This document shows, one piece after another, positions 1-6,278 of a stretch of 15,091 nt of DNA (position 1 is its first letter; each line of letters begins with the position of its first letter). The position numbers and the translations under genes are program-made. The notes beneath the pieces were generated by a model, which saw nothing but the letters and a program-made list of their open reading frames with translations, ran no database searches and was not told the DNA's origin. The DNA lies in assembly GCA_002497765.1 (NCBI GenBank), contig DAET01000053.1, positions 12,355-27,445 on the forward strand, given 5' to 3'. The stretch is from Euryarchaeota archaeon UBA486. GTDB lineage: Archaea; Thermoplasmatota; Poseidoniia; Poseidoniales; Poseidoniaceae.

Positions 1-494
1 TCGATGTCCTCTGGACTGTCGATCTTCTCGGGGTAGGGTAGGCCAGCTTTCTCAAGAATCCAGTAGTAATCTTGGTCCTCAGTGCGCTCTTCCATTCGAA
101 GCATGTTCCTCGAACCAAACATGGGGACTCGGAAGTTCTCCTCAATGTCGCCAATGGCCGAGTAGGAGGTGAACGAACGGTTGGGGATGTAAATCACGTT
201 TCGCTTCCGCATCTCATCTTGCATGTCGGGGGCCAACACGTCGTTGAACTCTTTCAGGACGATGGCCTTGTCCACCATGCCACGAACGACACGACCCGAT
301 GAACTGCGTTGGGTTTTGAAGTAGTTCGCGTAGGTCTTGTGGCGTCCTTCTTTGCAGTAGGCCACGGTGGGGAAGCCTTCCTCAATGGCGCCATCGCAGA
401 TGTCAAGGGCGGAATGCGAAGCGGTCATCCCGATGCGAAGTTTCAATCGGTCGTATTCCTCAACGATGGAGGCGATATCGGATTGGTCAATCAT
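1..494 (-). CDS. purP: PurP, FAICAR synthetase (5' part, cut by window edge)
   Basis: Formate- and ATP-dependent synthetase that converts AICAR to FAICAR in archaeal purine (IMP) synthesis; an ATP-grasp enzyme of the cytoplasm. Only the first 164 residues are in the window, mostly the N-terminal DUF1246 domain. They match PurP from memory of the family: an SHSALDICDGA segment after the first strand (the family usually has GSH; here ASH, His kept), then RNVIYIPNRSF, VPMFGSRNMLR and a conserved PEDID at the truncated end, where the ATP-grasp part begins. The ATG at 494 gives the usual short leader before the first helix. A GTG nine bases upstream is possible. I see no clear Shine-Dalgarno. It lies 61 bases after the coiled-coil gene on the same strand and may be cotranscribed with it. 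Confidence 0.9.
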   Translation of the reverse strand, partial: MIDQSDIASIVEEYDRLKLRIGMTASHSALDICDGAIEEGFPTVAYCKEGRHKTYANYFKTQRSSSGRVVRGMVDKAIVLKEFNDVLAPDMQDEMRKRNVIYIPNRSFTSYSAIGDIEENFRVPMFGSRNMLRMEERTEDQDYYWILEKAGLPYPEKIDSPEDI

Positions 495-555
495 GCACGG
501 CACGTCCAAGGTTTGTCCTGCAACGGGGGTTTTTGATGTATCCGCTGGGTTTGGT

Positions 556-1431
556 TCAGTCAAACCGCTGGAGTTGCATCAGTTCCTCGGTTGAGAGCGT
601 TTCGCCTGCGAGCAGTTTGGCCATCAAATCCTGCGTCTGATCGCTGGCTGCAGGGCGCTGGCCTTCGCCGGCACTGGCACCGCGCATGGCGCGCAAGATG
701 TCCTGAATGGAATGCAGACATCGAAGCGAGACGATGTAGAGGCTGTGCTCCTTGTCGGCTTCCTTCTTTGAGGTGCGAAGTTTCCGATGAGCAGCTTCGG
801 CTTTCTCTCGCTGACGGTCAACCTCTGCGTTCCACTGGAGCATGTTGTCGTGGGCAGACTGAGCAGCCTCAGCCGCTTCTTTCACGGCGTTGTGAGCGGC
901 CTCTTGAAGGGCGATGGCCTCTCGAAGTTCACCGCTTCCCTCTGCGCTTTCAGTGGCTTGCTGGGCTGCCTTCAAGGCCTTTCGCTTGGCGCTGAGTTCC
1001 TTCATTTTCTTGAAGTACTTCCGCTCGTTTTTCCCTTGGTGCTTGCCTTGCTCAAATTCTCGCTCAAGGCGTTCCATGGTGCGAGTGAGGGATTGAACCG
1101 TGTCTGGGCGAATGGGGCGTCCTCGGCGGTCAAATTGCTGCGGCTGTTCTGGTTGGTCAGCTCGCATGGCTTCCTTGGCTTCACGGACGACCTTGTTGGC
1201 ATCCTCGCGCTCTCGCTTCTTCTCGCGGACCATCTCGTTCATCTGGTCACGAAGGTCGCGTTGTTCTCGAACTTGGACGATCAACTCTCTGACCTCGTTG
1301 TTGAGTTCGTTTCGGGTGCCGGTGTATTGCTTGGTTTTCTCGTTCCAATCGTCTCGAATTTCACGGTGCTGGGTCGCTTTCTTGTCAACCATTTTGCGTC
1401 GTTCATCGAGAAGATCTTTGAGTTCTGCCAT
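556..1431 (-). CDS. COG1340-like coiled-coil protein, 291 aa
   Basis: Function unknown. Almost the whole protein is charged helix typical of long coiled coils. Residues about 37-90 (RNELNNEVRELIVQVREQRD onward) strongly resemble the archaeal COG1340 family, some members of which are misannotated as phosphoserine phosphatase. A Pro/Gln/Arg-rich break near residues 92-110 separates it from a second coiled coil (about 110-235). After a flexible, Ala/Gly-rich stretch the protein ends with a short conserved-looking tail, residues 273-284, LLAGETLSTEEL, which recurs in the neighbouring 280-aa protein. There is no signal peptide or membrane segment. The ATG is preceded by AGGTGAG with 7-nt spacing, and further upstream by an 8-bp inverted repeat. 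It follows the Roadblock gene by 107 bases and precedes purP. Confidence 0.85.
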   Translation of the reverse strand: MAELKDLLDERRKMVDKKATQHREIRDDWNEKTKQYTGTRNELNNEVRELIVQVREQRDLRDQMNEMVREKKREREDANKVVREAKEAMRADQPEQPQQFDRRGRPIRPDTVQSLTRTMERLEREFEQGKHQGKNERKYFKKMKELSAKRKALKAAQQATESAEGSGELREAIALQEAAHNAVKEAAEAAQSAHDNMLQWNAEVDRQREKAEAAHRKLRTSKKEADKEHSLYIVSLRCLHSIQDILRAMRGASAGEGQRPAASDQTQDLMAKLLAGETLSTEELMQLQRFD

Positions 1432-1438
1432 GCTTCAT

Positions 1439-1445
1439 CTCACCT
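1439..1445 (-). promoter_or_regulatory. Shine-Dalgarno of the 291-aa coiled-coil gene
   Basis: On the minus strand this reads AGGTGAG, seven bases before the ATG at 1431. The same GGTGAG-like element at the same distance precedes the ferredoxin gene and, slightly changed, the DtxR gene, so it appears to be the standard ribosome-binding site of this genome. It fixes the start at 1431. Confidence 0.65.
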
Positions 1446-1451
1446 GGTCTG

Positions 1452-1471
1452 GGGAGGATTCCCATCCTCCC
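1452..1471. repeat. Perfect 8-bp inverted repeat (hairpin) upstream of the 291-aa coiled-coil gene
   Basis: GGGAGGAT at 1452-1459 pairs perfectly with ATCCTCCC at 1464-1471 around a 4-base loop. It lies between the Roadblock stop and the coiled-coil start, six bases upstream of the Shine-Dalgarno. There is no T tract on the minus strand after it, so a 5'-leader structure or a protein-binding site fits better than a terminator. The role is inferred only from position. Confidence 0.5.
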
Positions 1472-1538
1472 GCATGCTAGCGACCCACCTCCCCCATTTA
1501 ATCCTTCATGGGCGACTCGTCCGTTGTTTTCCTCGCCA

Positions 1539-1838
1539 TCATGCAGGCCATTGGAGTTCGTTGATGGTACGACGAACCAGACCGAGGTTGGAACGCCGGT
1601 CGCATTTCACGGCCAAGGTTCGTGGTGAAACCGGTGACAGGATGAGGTACCCGTTCTCCATGACCAGTGTGGTCGTGGCGTCGTTGGCTGATGATTGCAC
1701 CAACGTTCGCCAACGCTCAATTTCGTCGCTTCCCGCTGTCGGTCCTGCGGCATACACAACGAAGCCATCTCGGTCGACGAGGTGAACGGACACCACGCCT
1801 GAGAGGCTCGTCAACGGTCTCAACAGCCCCTCAATCAT
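1539..1838 (-). CDS. Roadblock/LC7 domain protein
   Basis: A small single-domain protein of the Roadblock/LC7 (MglB-like) fold, 99 aa from the ATG at 1838. The pattern is an N-terminal helix ending in LSGVVSVHLVDRDGFVVYAAG, a second amphipathic helix (DEIERWRTLVQSSAND), the two central strands TTLVMENGYLILSPV and TLAVKCD, and a last helix. Family members dimerise and often regulate small Ras-like GTPases or act in motility and polarity; no GTPase is visible in this window. A longer form from a TTG at 1877 would overlap the upstream stop by 4 bp (TTGA) and add 13 residues outside the fold. I prefer the ATG because the domain begins right there and a weak AGGT lies about 11 bases before it. It is probably cotranscribed with the GNAT gene. 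Confidence 0.8.
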   Translation of the reverse strand: MIEGLLRPLTSLSGVVSVHLVDRDGFVVYAAGPTAGSDEIERWRTLVQSSANDATTTLVMENGYLILSPVSPRTLAVKCDRRSNLGLVRRTINELQWPA

Positions 1839-1873
1839 GATGCTGAGACCTGCACTTCGGTGAATAATTGTTC

Positions 1874-2362
1874 TCAAAGGTAGGGCGAGGTCAGTGGCCC
1901 TCGCATCATGTAGCCCAAGCCCGACTGGTAGTAGCCGTTGAGTTCTTGTTCGATGCTCAAGCCACGTCGTTGGTAGAATCGCTGTGCTCCCTCATTGGAG
2001 GCCTTGACCTCAAGTTGAACCCGCCTGAATCCCTTCTTCCAGGCCTCGATGTTGAAGCGCTTCCACGCCAGATCGCCCCAACCTTGGCCTTGATGCTCGC
2101 TGGCCACGACAAAGGCAGCCACCCTCACGATGTCGTCCATGAACGGTGTGCCGTAGAACACCCCGTGGATGGTTCGGGGTTCGTTTTCGTCCAAGTCAAC
2201 CAAGACGAGGTTGCCGTCCCAGACCGGTATGGGGAGGTGGCGGACGGACGCTTCGGCGTAGCGCTCTCCCGTTTCGTGTTTGAAGAGTTGAATGACTTGG
2301 CTCACGGCTGCTGAATCGTAATCAAGCGGGCGCAGACCCGGAACCCATGCCATGGTGGGCAT
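1874..2362 (-). CDS. GNAT family N-acetyltransferase
   Basis: A 162-aa acyl-CoA-dependent acetyltransferase of the GNAT fold, cytoplasmic. The acetyl-CoA pyrophosphate-binding loop is seen at about residues 86-103 (VVASEHQGQGWGDLAWKRF, i.e. the Q/R-x-x-G-x-G pattern). The following LEVKASNEGAQRFYQRRGL is the classic strand-4/helix-4 segment with the conserved Asn and the F-Y-x-x-x-G-F/L motif. The substrate cannot be told: it could be a protein N-terminus (RimI-like) or a small molecule. The ATG at 2362 lies 4 bases after the stop of the 280-aa coiled-coil gene, and the GGTGA containing that stop can serve as its Shine-Dalgarno. A second in-frame ATG at 2353 is possible. The stop at 1874 touches the Roadblock gene. 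Confidence 0.85.
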   Translation of the reverse strand: MPTMAWVPGLRPLDYDSAAVSQVIQLFKHETGERYAEASVRHLPIPVWDGNLVLVDLDENEPRTIHGVFYGTPFMDDIVRVAAFVVASEHQGQGWGDLAWKRFNIEAWKKGFRRVQLEVKASNEGAQRFYQRRGLSIEQELNGYYQSGLGYMMRGPLTSPYL

Positions 2363-2366
2363 GCAT

Positions 2367-3209
2367 TCACCGCCGAGGGTTGGAAGGCCGCCGTTTTCCT
2401 CTTCGTGGTGCGGCCTTTCGCATGCTTGGCTCGCGCTTTTCCTTTGGTGAAGTCGGGGGTGTGGCGGCCTGTGTCACATCCGTAAGGCCACCGTGCTCAA
2501 GCATGGCAGCGAACTCTTCCATCGAAAGTGCTTGGCCGGAGAGCAAGCGCTCGTTCATCTCTGGCGTAGGTGGTGGGAGTGGTTGGTCCGGGCCAGCCTG
2601 GTGTTTCTTGAGGTAGGCACGCAACCGTCCTGCTTCGTTTCGAAGGCCCTTGGCTGCTTCACGTGTCTGTGTGATTTGTTGAGCCAGCCTCCGGTCGTTT
2701 TTGTTCACCGACTTGATGGTCTCAAGCAGGTTCAGTCGTGTTCGGTTTACATCCGAGAGCATGGCTTGATGTTCATTGTAGATGGACAGCATGGTCTGCA
2801 ATTCAAAGAAACGGGCAAACATTTCCATTTCTTGAGCAAGACTCAACCCGTCATCGGTCGTGAGTTTGGTGTAAAAATCCGTCAAAGTGTTGGCTACGCG
2901 GTGGCGGGGAACAACCAACCGCTGAACAAGTTCGTCTCTGATCTGGATGGCTGCATCAAACGCTTTCTTTTGCTGTATGGCGAGTTGAACCAACTCGTCG
3001 AGAGCGTCGTGCTTAACCTCTGGGGCTGTGGTAAGCTTGTTCACGGCGAATTTGATGGTCTCGGAATGAAGTTTCTTCTGCACATGGAGACCAACAAGCG
3101 TCTCCTCTGCCTCGCTAAGACGTCCGATGACCTGTTCGTACATCGCCTCAACCTCGGTTGTTTCAAGCGGCGCTAGGTCGTCAAACACCGAGGACGAACG
3201 CTTGGTCAT
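2367..3209 (-). CDS. Coiled-coil protein with conserved C-terminal motif and basic tail, 280 aa
   Basis: Function unknown. Residues about 15-205 are predicted helix, including a less charged middle (DGLSLAQEMEMFARFFELQT) and a coiled coil ending in RNEAGRLRAYLKKHQ. A Pro-rich linker (PDQPLPPPTPE) is followed by residues 222-233, LLSGQALSMEEF, nearly the same short motif that ends the 291-aa protein. A Pro/Lys/Arg-rich tail (RKAAPRRGKRRPSNPRR) closes the protein and could bind nucleic acid or acidic partners. There is no signal peptide or membrane helix. The ATG overlaps the upstream stop as ATGA, with GAGGAGG about 7 bases before it, so translation is likely coupled to the 154-aa gene. Resemblance to COG1340 is weaker than for the 291-aa protein, so membership is tentative. 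Confidence 0.8.
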   Translation of the reverse strand: MTKRSSSVFDDLAPLETTEVEAMYEQVIGRLSEAEETLVGLHVQKKLHSETIKFAVNKLTTAPEVKHDALDELVQLAIQQKKAFDAAIQIRDELVQRLVVPRHRVANTLTDFYTKLTTDDGLSLAQEMEMFARFFELQTMLSIYNEHQAMLSDVNRTRLNLLETIKSVNKNDRRLAQQITQTREAAKGLRNEAGRLRAYLKKHQAGPDQPLPPPTPEMNERLLSGQALSMEEFAAMLEHGGLTDVTQAATPPTSPKEKREPSMRKAAPRRGKRRPSNPRR

Positions 3210-3670
3210 TGGCCGTCCTCCTCGTTGCGACGCTGCTTTAGCTTGGCATAACTCGATTCGCCACCTTCATTCAGGCGTTCTGCATCCTCAAGGAGGTGCC
3301 CCCATCCGCCCTCACCCATTTCAGACCAAAATTGGATGGCCTCTTCTGAATCCTTGATTGCATGTTTGACTTTCTTTAATCGAGAGTCCGTTCGACGGCG
3401 AAAGGTTTCGTGTTCATCGTACACGTTTCGTGCCTTCTCAAGCACTGAATGGTGTCCTTCATCGGGGTTTTCCACTGCTTCAAGTTGTTTCAAGGACGTT
3501 CTGGCATCATTGGCAAGTTGGTACGCCCGGTTGTTCTCTTCCGTCCGCTGTTCAAGGGTTGTGGGGAGCGAGGATGCAGCGGCTGCTCGCCGCTTGAGAA
3601 TGGAGGCGACGAGCGCTTCGGGCGTCACCGTCAGCAAATCCTTTGCCTGCATCGTTTCGGGGTGATTCAT
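3206..3670 (-). CDS. Small helical protein, 154 aa, function unknown
   Basis: I do not recognise this protein. It is hydrophilic and mostly helical: an N-terminal segment (KDLLTVTPEALVASILKRRA), then heptad-like helices with many Glu, Arg and Lys, then a Gly/Trp patch (WSEMGEGGWGHL) and a charged end. It lacks a signal peptide, membrane segment and metal-binding Cys. The ATG at 3670 was chosen over a GTG at 3700, which would add ten residues reaching into the divergent promoter region; neither has a good Shine-Dalgarno. It is the first gene of the left minus-strand block, and its stop overlaps the start of the 280-aa coiled-coil gene by 4 bp. The two products are therefore likely made together and may interact. 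Confidence 0.7.
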   Translation of the reverse strand: MNHPETMQAKDLLTVTPEALVASILKRRAAAASSLPTTLEQRTEENNRAYQLANDARTSLKQLEAVENPDEGHHSVLEKARNVYDEHETFRRRTDSRLKKVKHAIKDSEEAIQFWSEMGEGGWGHLLEDAERLNEGGESSYAKLKQRRNEEDGQ

Positions 3671-3743
3671 CAACGTAAAAGAAACAACCCCTTGCCACAC
3701 CTACGGGCGAGAAGGTGAAGAACCACCACATTCAGGGGGTGGT
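3671..3743. promoter_or_regulatory. Divergent intergenic region driving both flanking operons
   Basis: Only 73 bases separate the starts of the left minus-strand block and the plus-strand block, so both promoters must lie here or inside the flanking genes. The one AT-rich stretch is GTAAAAGAAAC near 3675-3685, a weak TATA-like candidate for the plus-strand operon that would give a leader of a few tens of bases. No convincing TATA box for the minus-strand gene is visible. The plus-strand end carries a short inverted repeat over the ribosome-binding site, listed separately. Confidence 0.4.
3722..3743 (+). promoter_or_regulatory. Inverted repeat covering the Shine-Dalgarno of the 841-aa gene
   Basis: ACCACC at 3722-3727 can pair with GGTGGT at 3738-3743, which ends directly at the ATG (3744). 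The right arm is part of the G-rich ribosome-binding site GGGGGTGGT (3735-3743). Pairing would hide the site, so this could be a translational switch or an operator. The loop of 10 bases and stem of 6 make it modest, and chance is possible. Confidence 0.4.
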
Positions 3744-6269
3744 ATGGGAGGTGGAACAAGGCTCGAACGGCAACGCAGCCTTCTCCTTGTTCTGGTCCTG
3801 ACGCTCCCCTTGCTGACCCTCGCACAGGCACAAGGTGGAGCGGTGTTGATCGACGAAGACTCGTTTAGTCTGGTCGACGGCGACACCTTTGAGGCCGACT
3901 CAGTTTCGGCGACACTTGAACTCAACGAGGTCTTGGGTTCCTCAGCCAACGTCTCAATCACCCTCTTGGTCCAGACCTTGGACGGCGAGCTGTTGAGCAA
4001 TCAAACCCAAGCCGTCTCAGAGTTGTTGGCCGGCGAAGTACGAAACGTATCGGTGAGTTTTACCGGCTTGCCCTACGGGCACAGTGTTCTCATTGCAACC
4101 CTGACCGGTGAGGTTGGGTCGAACAACAGCCAACTCGTGGACACCGTTTCAGCGACCGTGCAGCGTCTCCGTCCCCTTGCCATCACGCTTGGAGGTCTTG
4201 GAAGCGTCGTACCCGAAGGCGTCGATGCCAACGGACAGCCCACTGGCAACCTCAGTTTGCACGACGGCGACCGTTTGGCGCTTGAATTTCCAGTGATCAA
4301 CAACGGTGATATCAATTGGACCGGCGGAGCCACCGTTGAAGTCCTCAACGGCGCATTGCATGAACTCGTTTCGTTTGACAACCTCACCGTCATCGCCTCC
4401 TCTTCGCTGGTGGTCCGAGCGGAACCCTCGTTGGTTCTCACAGAAGGTGACATCCACTGGTGGGTCAACCTCACCGGTGACGTGGGGAATGAGCCCGGAA
4501 CACACGCCCTGAACGGTTCGTGGACGGTCGGCGCACCACCCTTGCCCGTGTTGACCGGCCTCCTCACCTCAGATGCCGAAAGCGTTCAGGCGGGTGACGC
4601 GCTCACGTTTTCCCTCACGGTCTGGAACAACGCAAGCGTGGCATTCTCCGGTGAACTCTCCTGCATGAACGAGGCAGAGACCTTGTTTGAGAGTGAAGGT
4701 TTGGTGTTGGCATCAGGTTCCTCATTGAACTGGAGTTTCTCAACGTCTGCAAAACCGATGACGGTATCGTGCATGTCCACCGGTGGCAGAGTCGCTACAA
4801 CCTCGTCGCTCCCAACCGGCATCAACATCGACATGCCCTCGGCGGTGTTCGAGTCGGCCGGCTCAAGCACACCAACGCTCTCTGGCGGCCCTTGGCACAA
4901 AGGTGACGATGTTTCAGCCAACCTTTTGCTTCGAAACACGGGGGTGGAGGAGGGGCGAGTACGATTGGTCCTCAACGTCGGCTCCTCCCTTCGTCAAGGA
5001 GAATGGGTGGTGCTGGAGGATGGTTCAGCAGGTGAAGTGTCCGCCAGCTTGCAATTTGTCAGCGATGGACCACAAAGCATCATGTGGTCATTGGAAAGCG
5101 ATAACGGTTTGATTGCCGGTATGTCAAGCGGAAGCATCTCTGTTGCTGTTCGCCCACAACAATCCGTCGCCATTGGCATTGACGATGTGAATTCTACGAC
5201 GGAAGACGGAACGCAATTTTCCGTAGCGCTCACGCTTGATGAAGGGGTGGACAGAGAGGTGTTGCTCCAAGTTGGTTACGAATCCGGCGGTGCGACTGTT
5301 TTCCTTCAGGAAAACAACCTTGTCCTTCAGCAAGGCCTTCACACGCTGGAATTCACGCTCGGTGATGTCGAGGCCGAGCGTGTGGTGGCCCAAGTCACGC
5401 CCGTTAACTGGCTCATCGGTCCTGGTCCCTTGGTTTCGACGGCTGCTCTTCCCGACGAGGCCACGCAATTTTGGGTGGAGTTCTCGGCCGTCACCGACCC
5501 CATTCGACCGGTGGTTGGCGATGAGGTCCGTCTAGAATTGAACCTCCGTCAGTCCGGACCCTATGCTTCGGCGACGGGCGATGTTTGGATTGTCGACGCC
5601 TACGGCACCCAACTTGCCAAGGTCACCTCGCCTTCTTGGAATGATGCAGATCAAACCACCATCGCGGTCTCTGTCGTATGGCCAAAAGGAAGCACGGTGG
5701 GCCTTCAGGTCATGTGGCAAATCAACGGCGAGGTGGTGTCTGCGGAGGCCACCTACGTCTCAGGTGAGGTCGTTGCTGAGACCAACAATGCCTGGCCGCT
5801 GGCTGCCATCGGATGGGGGCTTGCCTTGGGAACTGGCATCGTCTTGGTGCTCCGGCTCCAATCTCGAACCTCCGCTTTGCCCAAAAGGTCCAACACCCCA
5901 CGGGCTTCCAAATCTTCGTCGAAGGCTTCACCAGCGCCGGAGGAAAAACGAGAGGTCTCATGCCCTGAGTGCGACCGCAGGCTTCGTGTCCCTGTCAGTT
6001 ATGCAGGCTCTGTTGGTTGTCCCGATTGCAGTCACAAGTTTGCCGTCGAAGCGAGTGCAGCTCCACCATCGAGTACCCCGGCCACCCAGCCGGAGGATGA
6101 CGAGGTTGAGGTGGTGAATGAACAGCCCGAACCTCTTCCGGCCAAGATTGAAATCGGTTGCCCCGAATGTTCCCAAACACTCAGGATACCTCGGTCATAC
6201 GAAGGGTCGGTGCGTTGCCCAGCATGCACCCATGTGTTCAAATCTCAGGACGGTACACGTTCGGCGTGA
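3744..6269 (+). CDS. Type I membrane protein: CARDB-like ectodomain, one TM helix, two cytosolic zinc ribbons
   Basis: 841 aa, function unknown. Residues about 10-31 are a signal peptide (RSLLLVLVLTLPLLTLAQAQ). Residues 32-680 form a Thr/Ser/Asn-rich beta-sandwich ectodomain with repeated N-T/N-G turns (INNGDINWTGG, WNNASVAFSGE, LRNTGVEEGRV) typical of CARDB/APHP-like modules, with many N-x-S/T sites. A membrane helix at about 683-705 (AWPLAAIGWGLALGTG...) is followed by Arg/Lys residues, so the C-terminus should be cytosolic. It holds two MJ0042-type zinc ribbons, Cys 740/743/759/762 and Cys 806/809/825/828, with identical C-x2-C-x15-C-x2-C spacing. It is the first gene of the plus-strand block, and the DtxR gene follows after 9 bases. 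It may be a surface receptor or adhesin with an internal binding tail; the ligand is unknown. Confidence 0.8.
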   Translation: MGGGTRLERQRSLLLVLVLTLPLLTLAQAQGGAVLIDEDSFSLVDGDTFEADSVSATLELNEVLGSSANVSITLLVQTLDGELLSNQTQAVSELLAGEVRNVSVSFTGLPYGHSVLIATLTGEVGSNNSQLVDTVSATVQRLRPLAITLGGLGSVVPEGVDANGQPTGNLSLHDGDRLALEFPVINNGDINWTGGATVEVLNGALHELVSFDNLTVIASSSLVVRAEPSLVLTEGDIHWWVNLTGDVGNEPGTHALNGSWTVGAPPLPVLTGLLTSDAESVQAGDALTFSLTVWNNASVAFSGELSCMNEAETLFESEGLVLASGSSLNWSFSTSAKPMTVSCMSTGGRVATTSSLPTGINIDMPSAVFESAGSSTPTLSGGPWHKGDDVSANLLLRNTGVEEGRVRLVLNVGSSLRQGEWVVLEDGSAGEVSASLQFVSDGPQSIMWSLESDNGLIAGMSSGSISVAVRPQQSVAIGIDDVNSTTEDGTQFSVALTLDEGVDREVLLQVGYESGGATVFLQENNLVLQQGLHTLEFTLGDVEAERVVAQVTPVNWLIGPGPLVSTAALPDEATQFWVEFSAVTDPIRPVVGDEVRLELNLRQSGPYASATGDVWIVDAYGTQLAKVTSPSWNDADQTTIAVSVVWPKGSTVGLQVMWQINGEVVSAEATYVSGEVVAETNNAWPLAAIGWGLALGTGIVLVLRLQSRTSALPKRSNTPRASKSSSKASPAPEEKREVSCPECDRRLRVPVSYAGSVGCPDCSHKFAVEASAAPPSSTPATQPEDDEVEVVNEQPEPLPAKIEIGCPECSQTLRIPRSYEGSVRCPACTHVFKSQDGTRSA
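5961..6227 (+). repeat. Tandem MJ0042-type zinc-ribbon coding repeat
   Basis: Two copies of a C-P-x-C-x3-L-R-[VI]-P-x-[S]-Y-x-G-S-V-x-C-P-x-C module lie within the C-terminal tail of the 841-aa protein, at 5961-6029 and 6159-6227. They are separated by an acidic, Pro-rich linker. The near identity of the two cores indicates an internal duplication. All eight zinc-binding Cys are present. Confidence 0.85.
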
Positions 6270-6278
6270 GGGAAGAGC

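Noticed and set aside
556..1431. Annotation of the COG1340-like protein as phosphoserine phosphatase
   Set aside because: Such labels circulate for this family, but no HAD-type DxD motif or catalytic domain is visible; the protein is coiled coil throughout.
787..1785. A 332-codon open frame on the plus strand
   Set aside because: It is antisense to the 291-aa coiled-coil and Roadblock genes, both of which have good starts and family features. The antisense product has no domain pattern.
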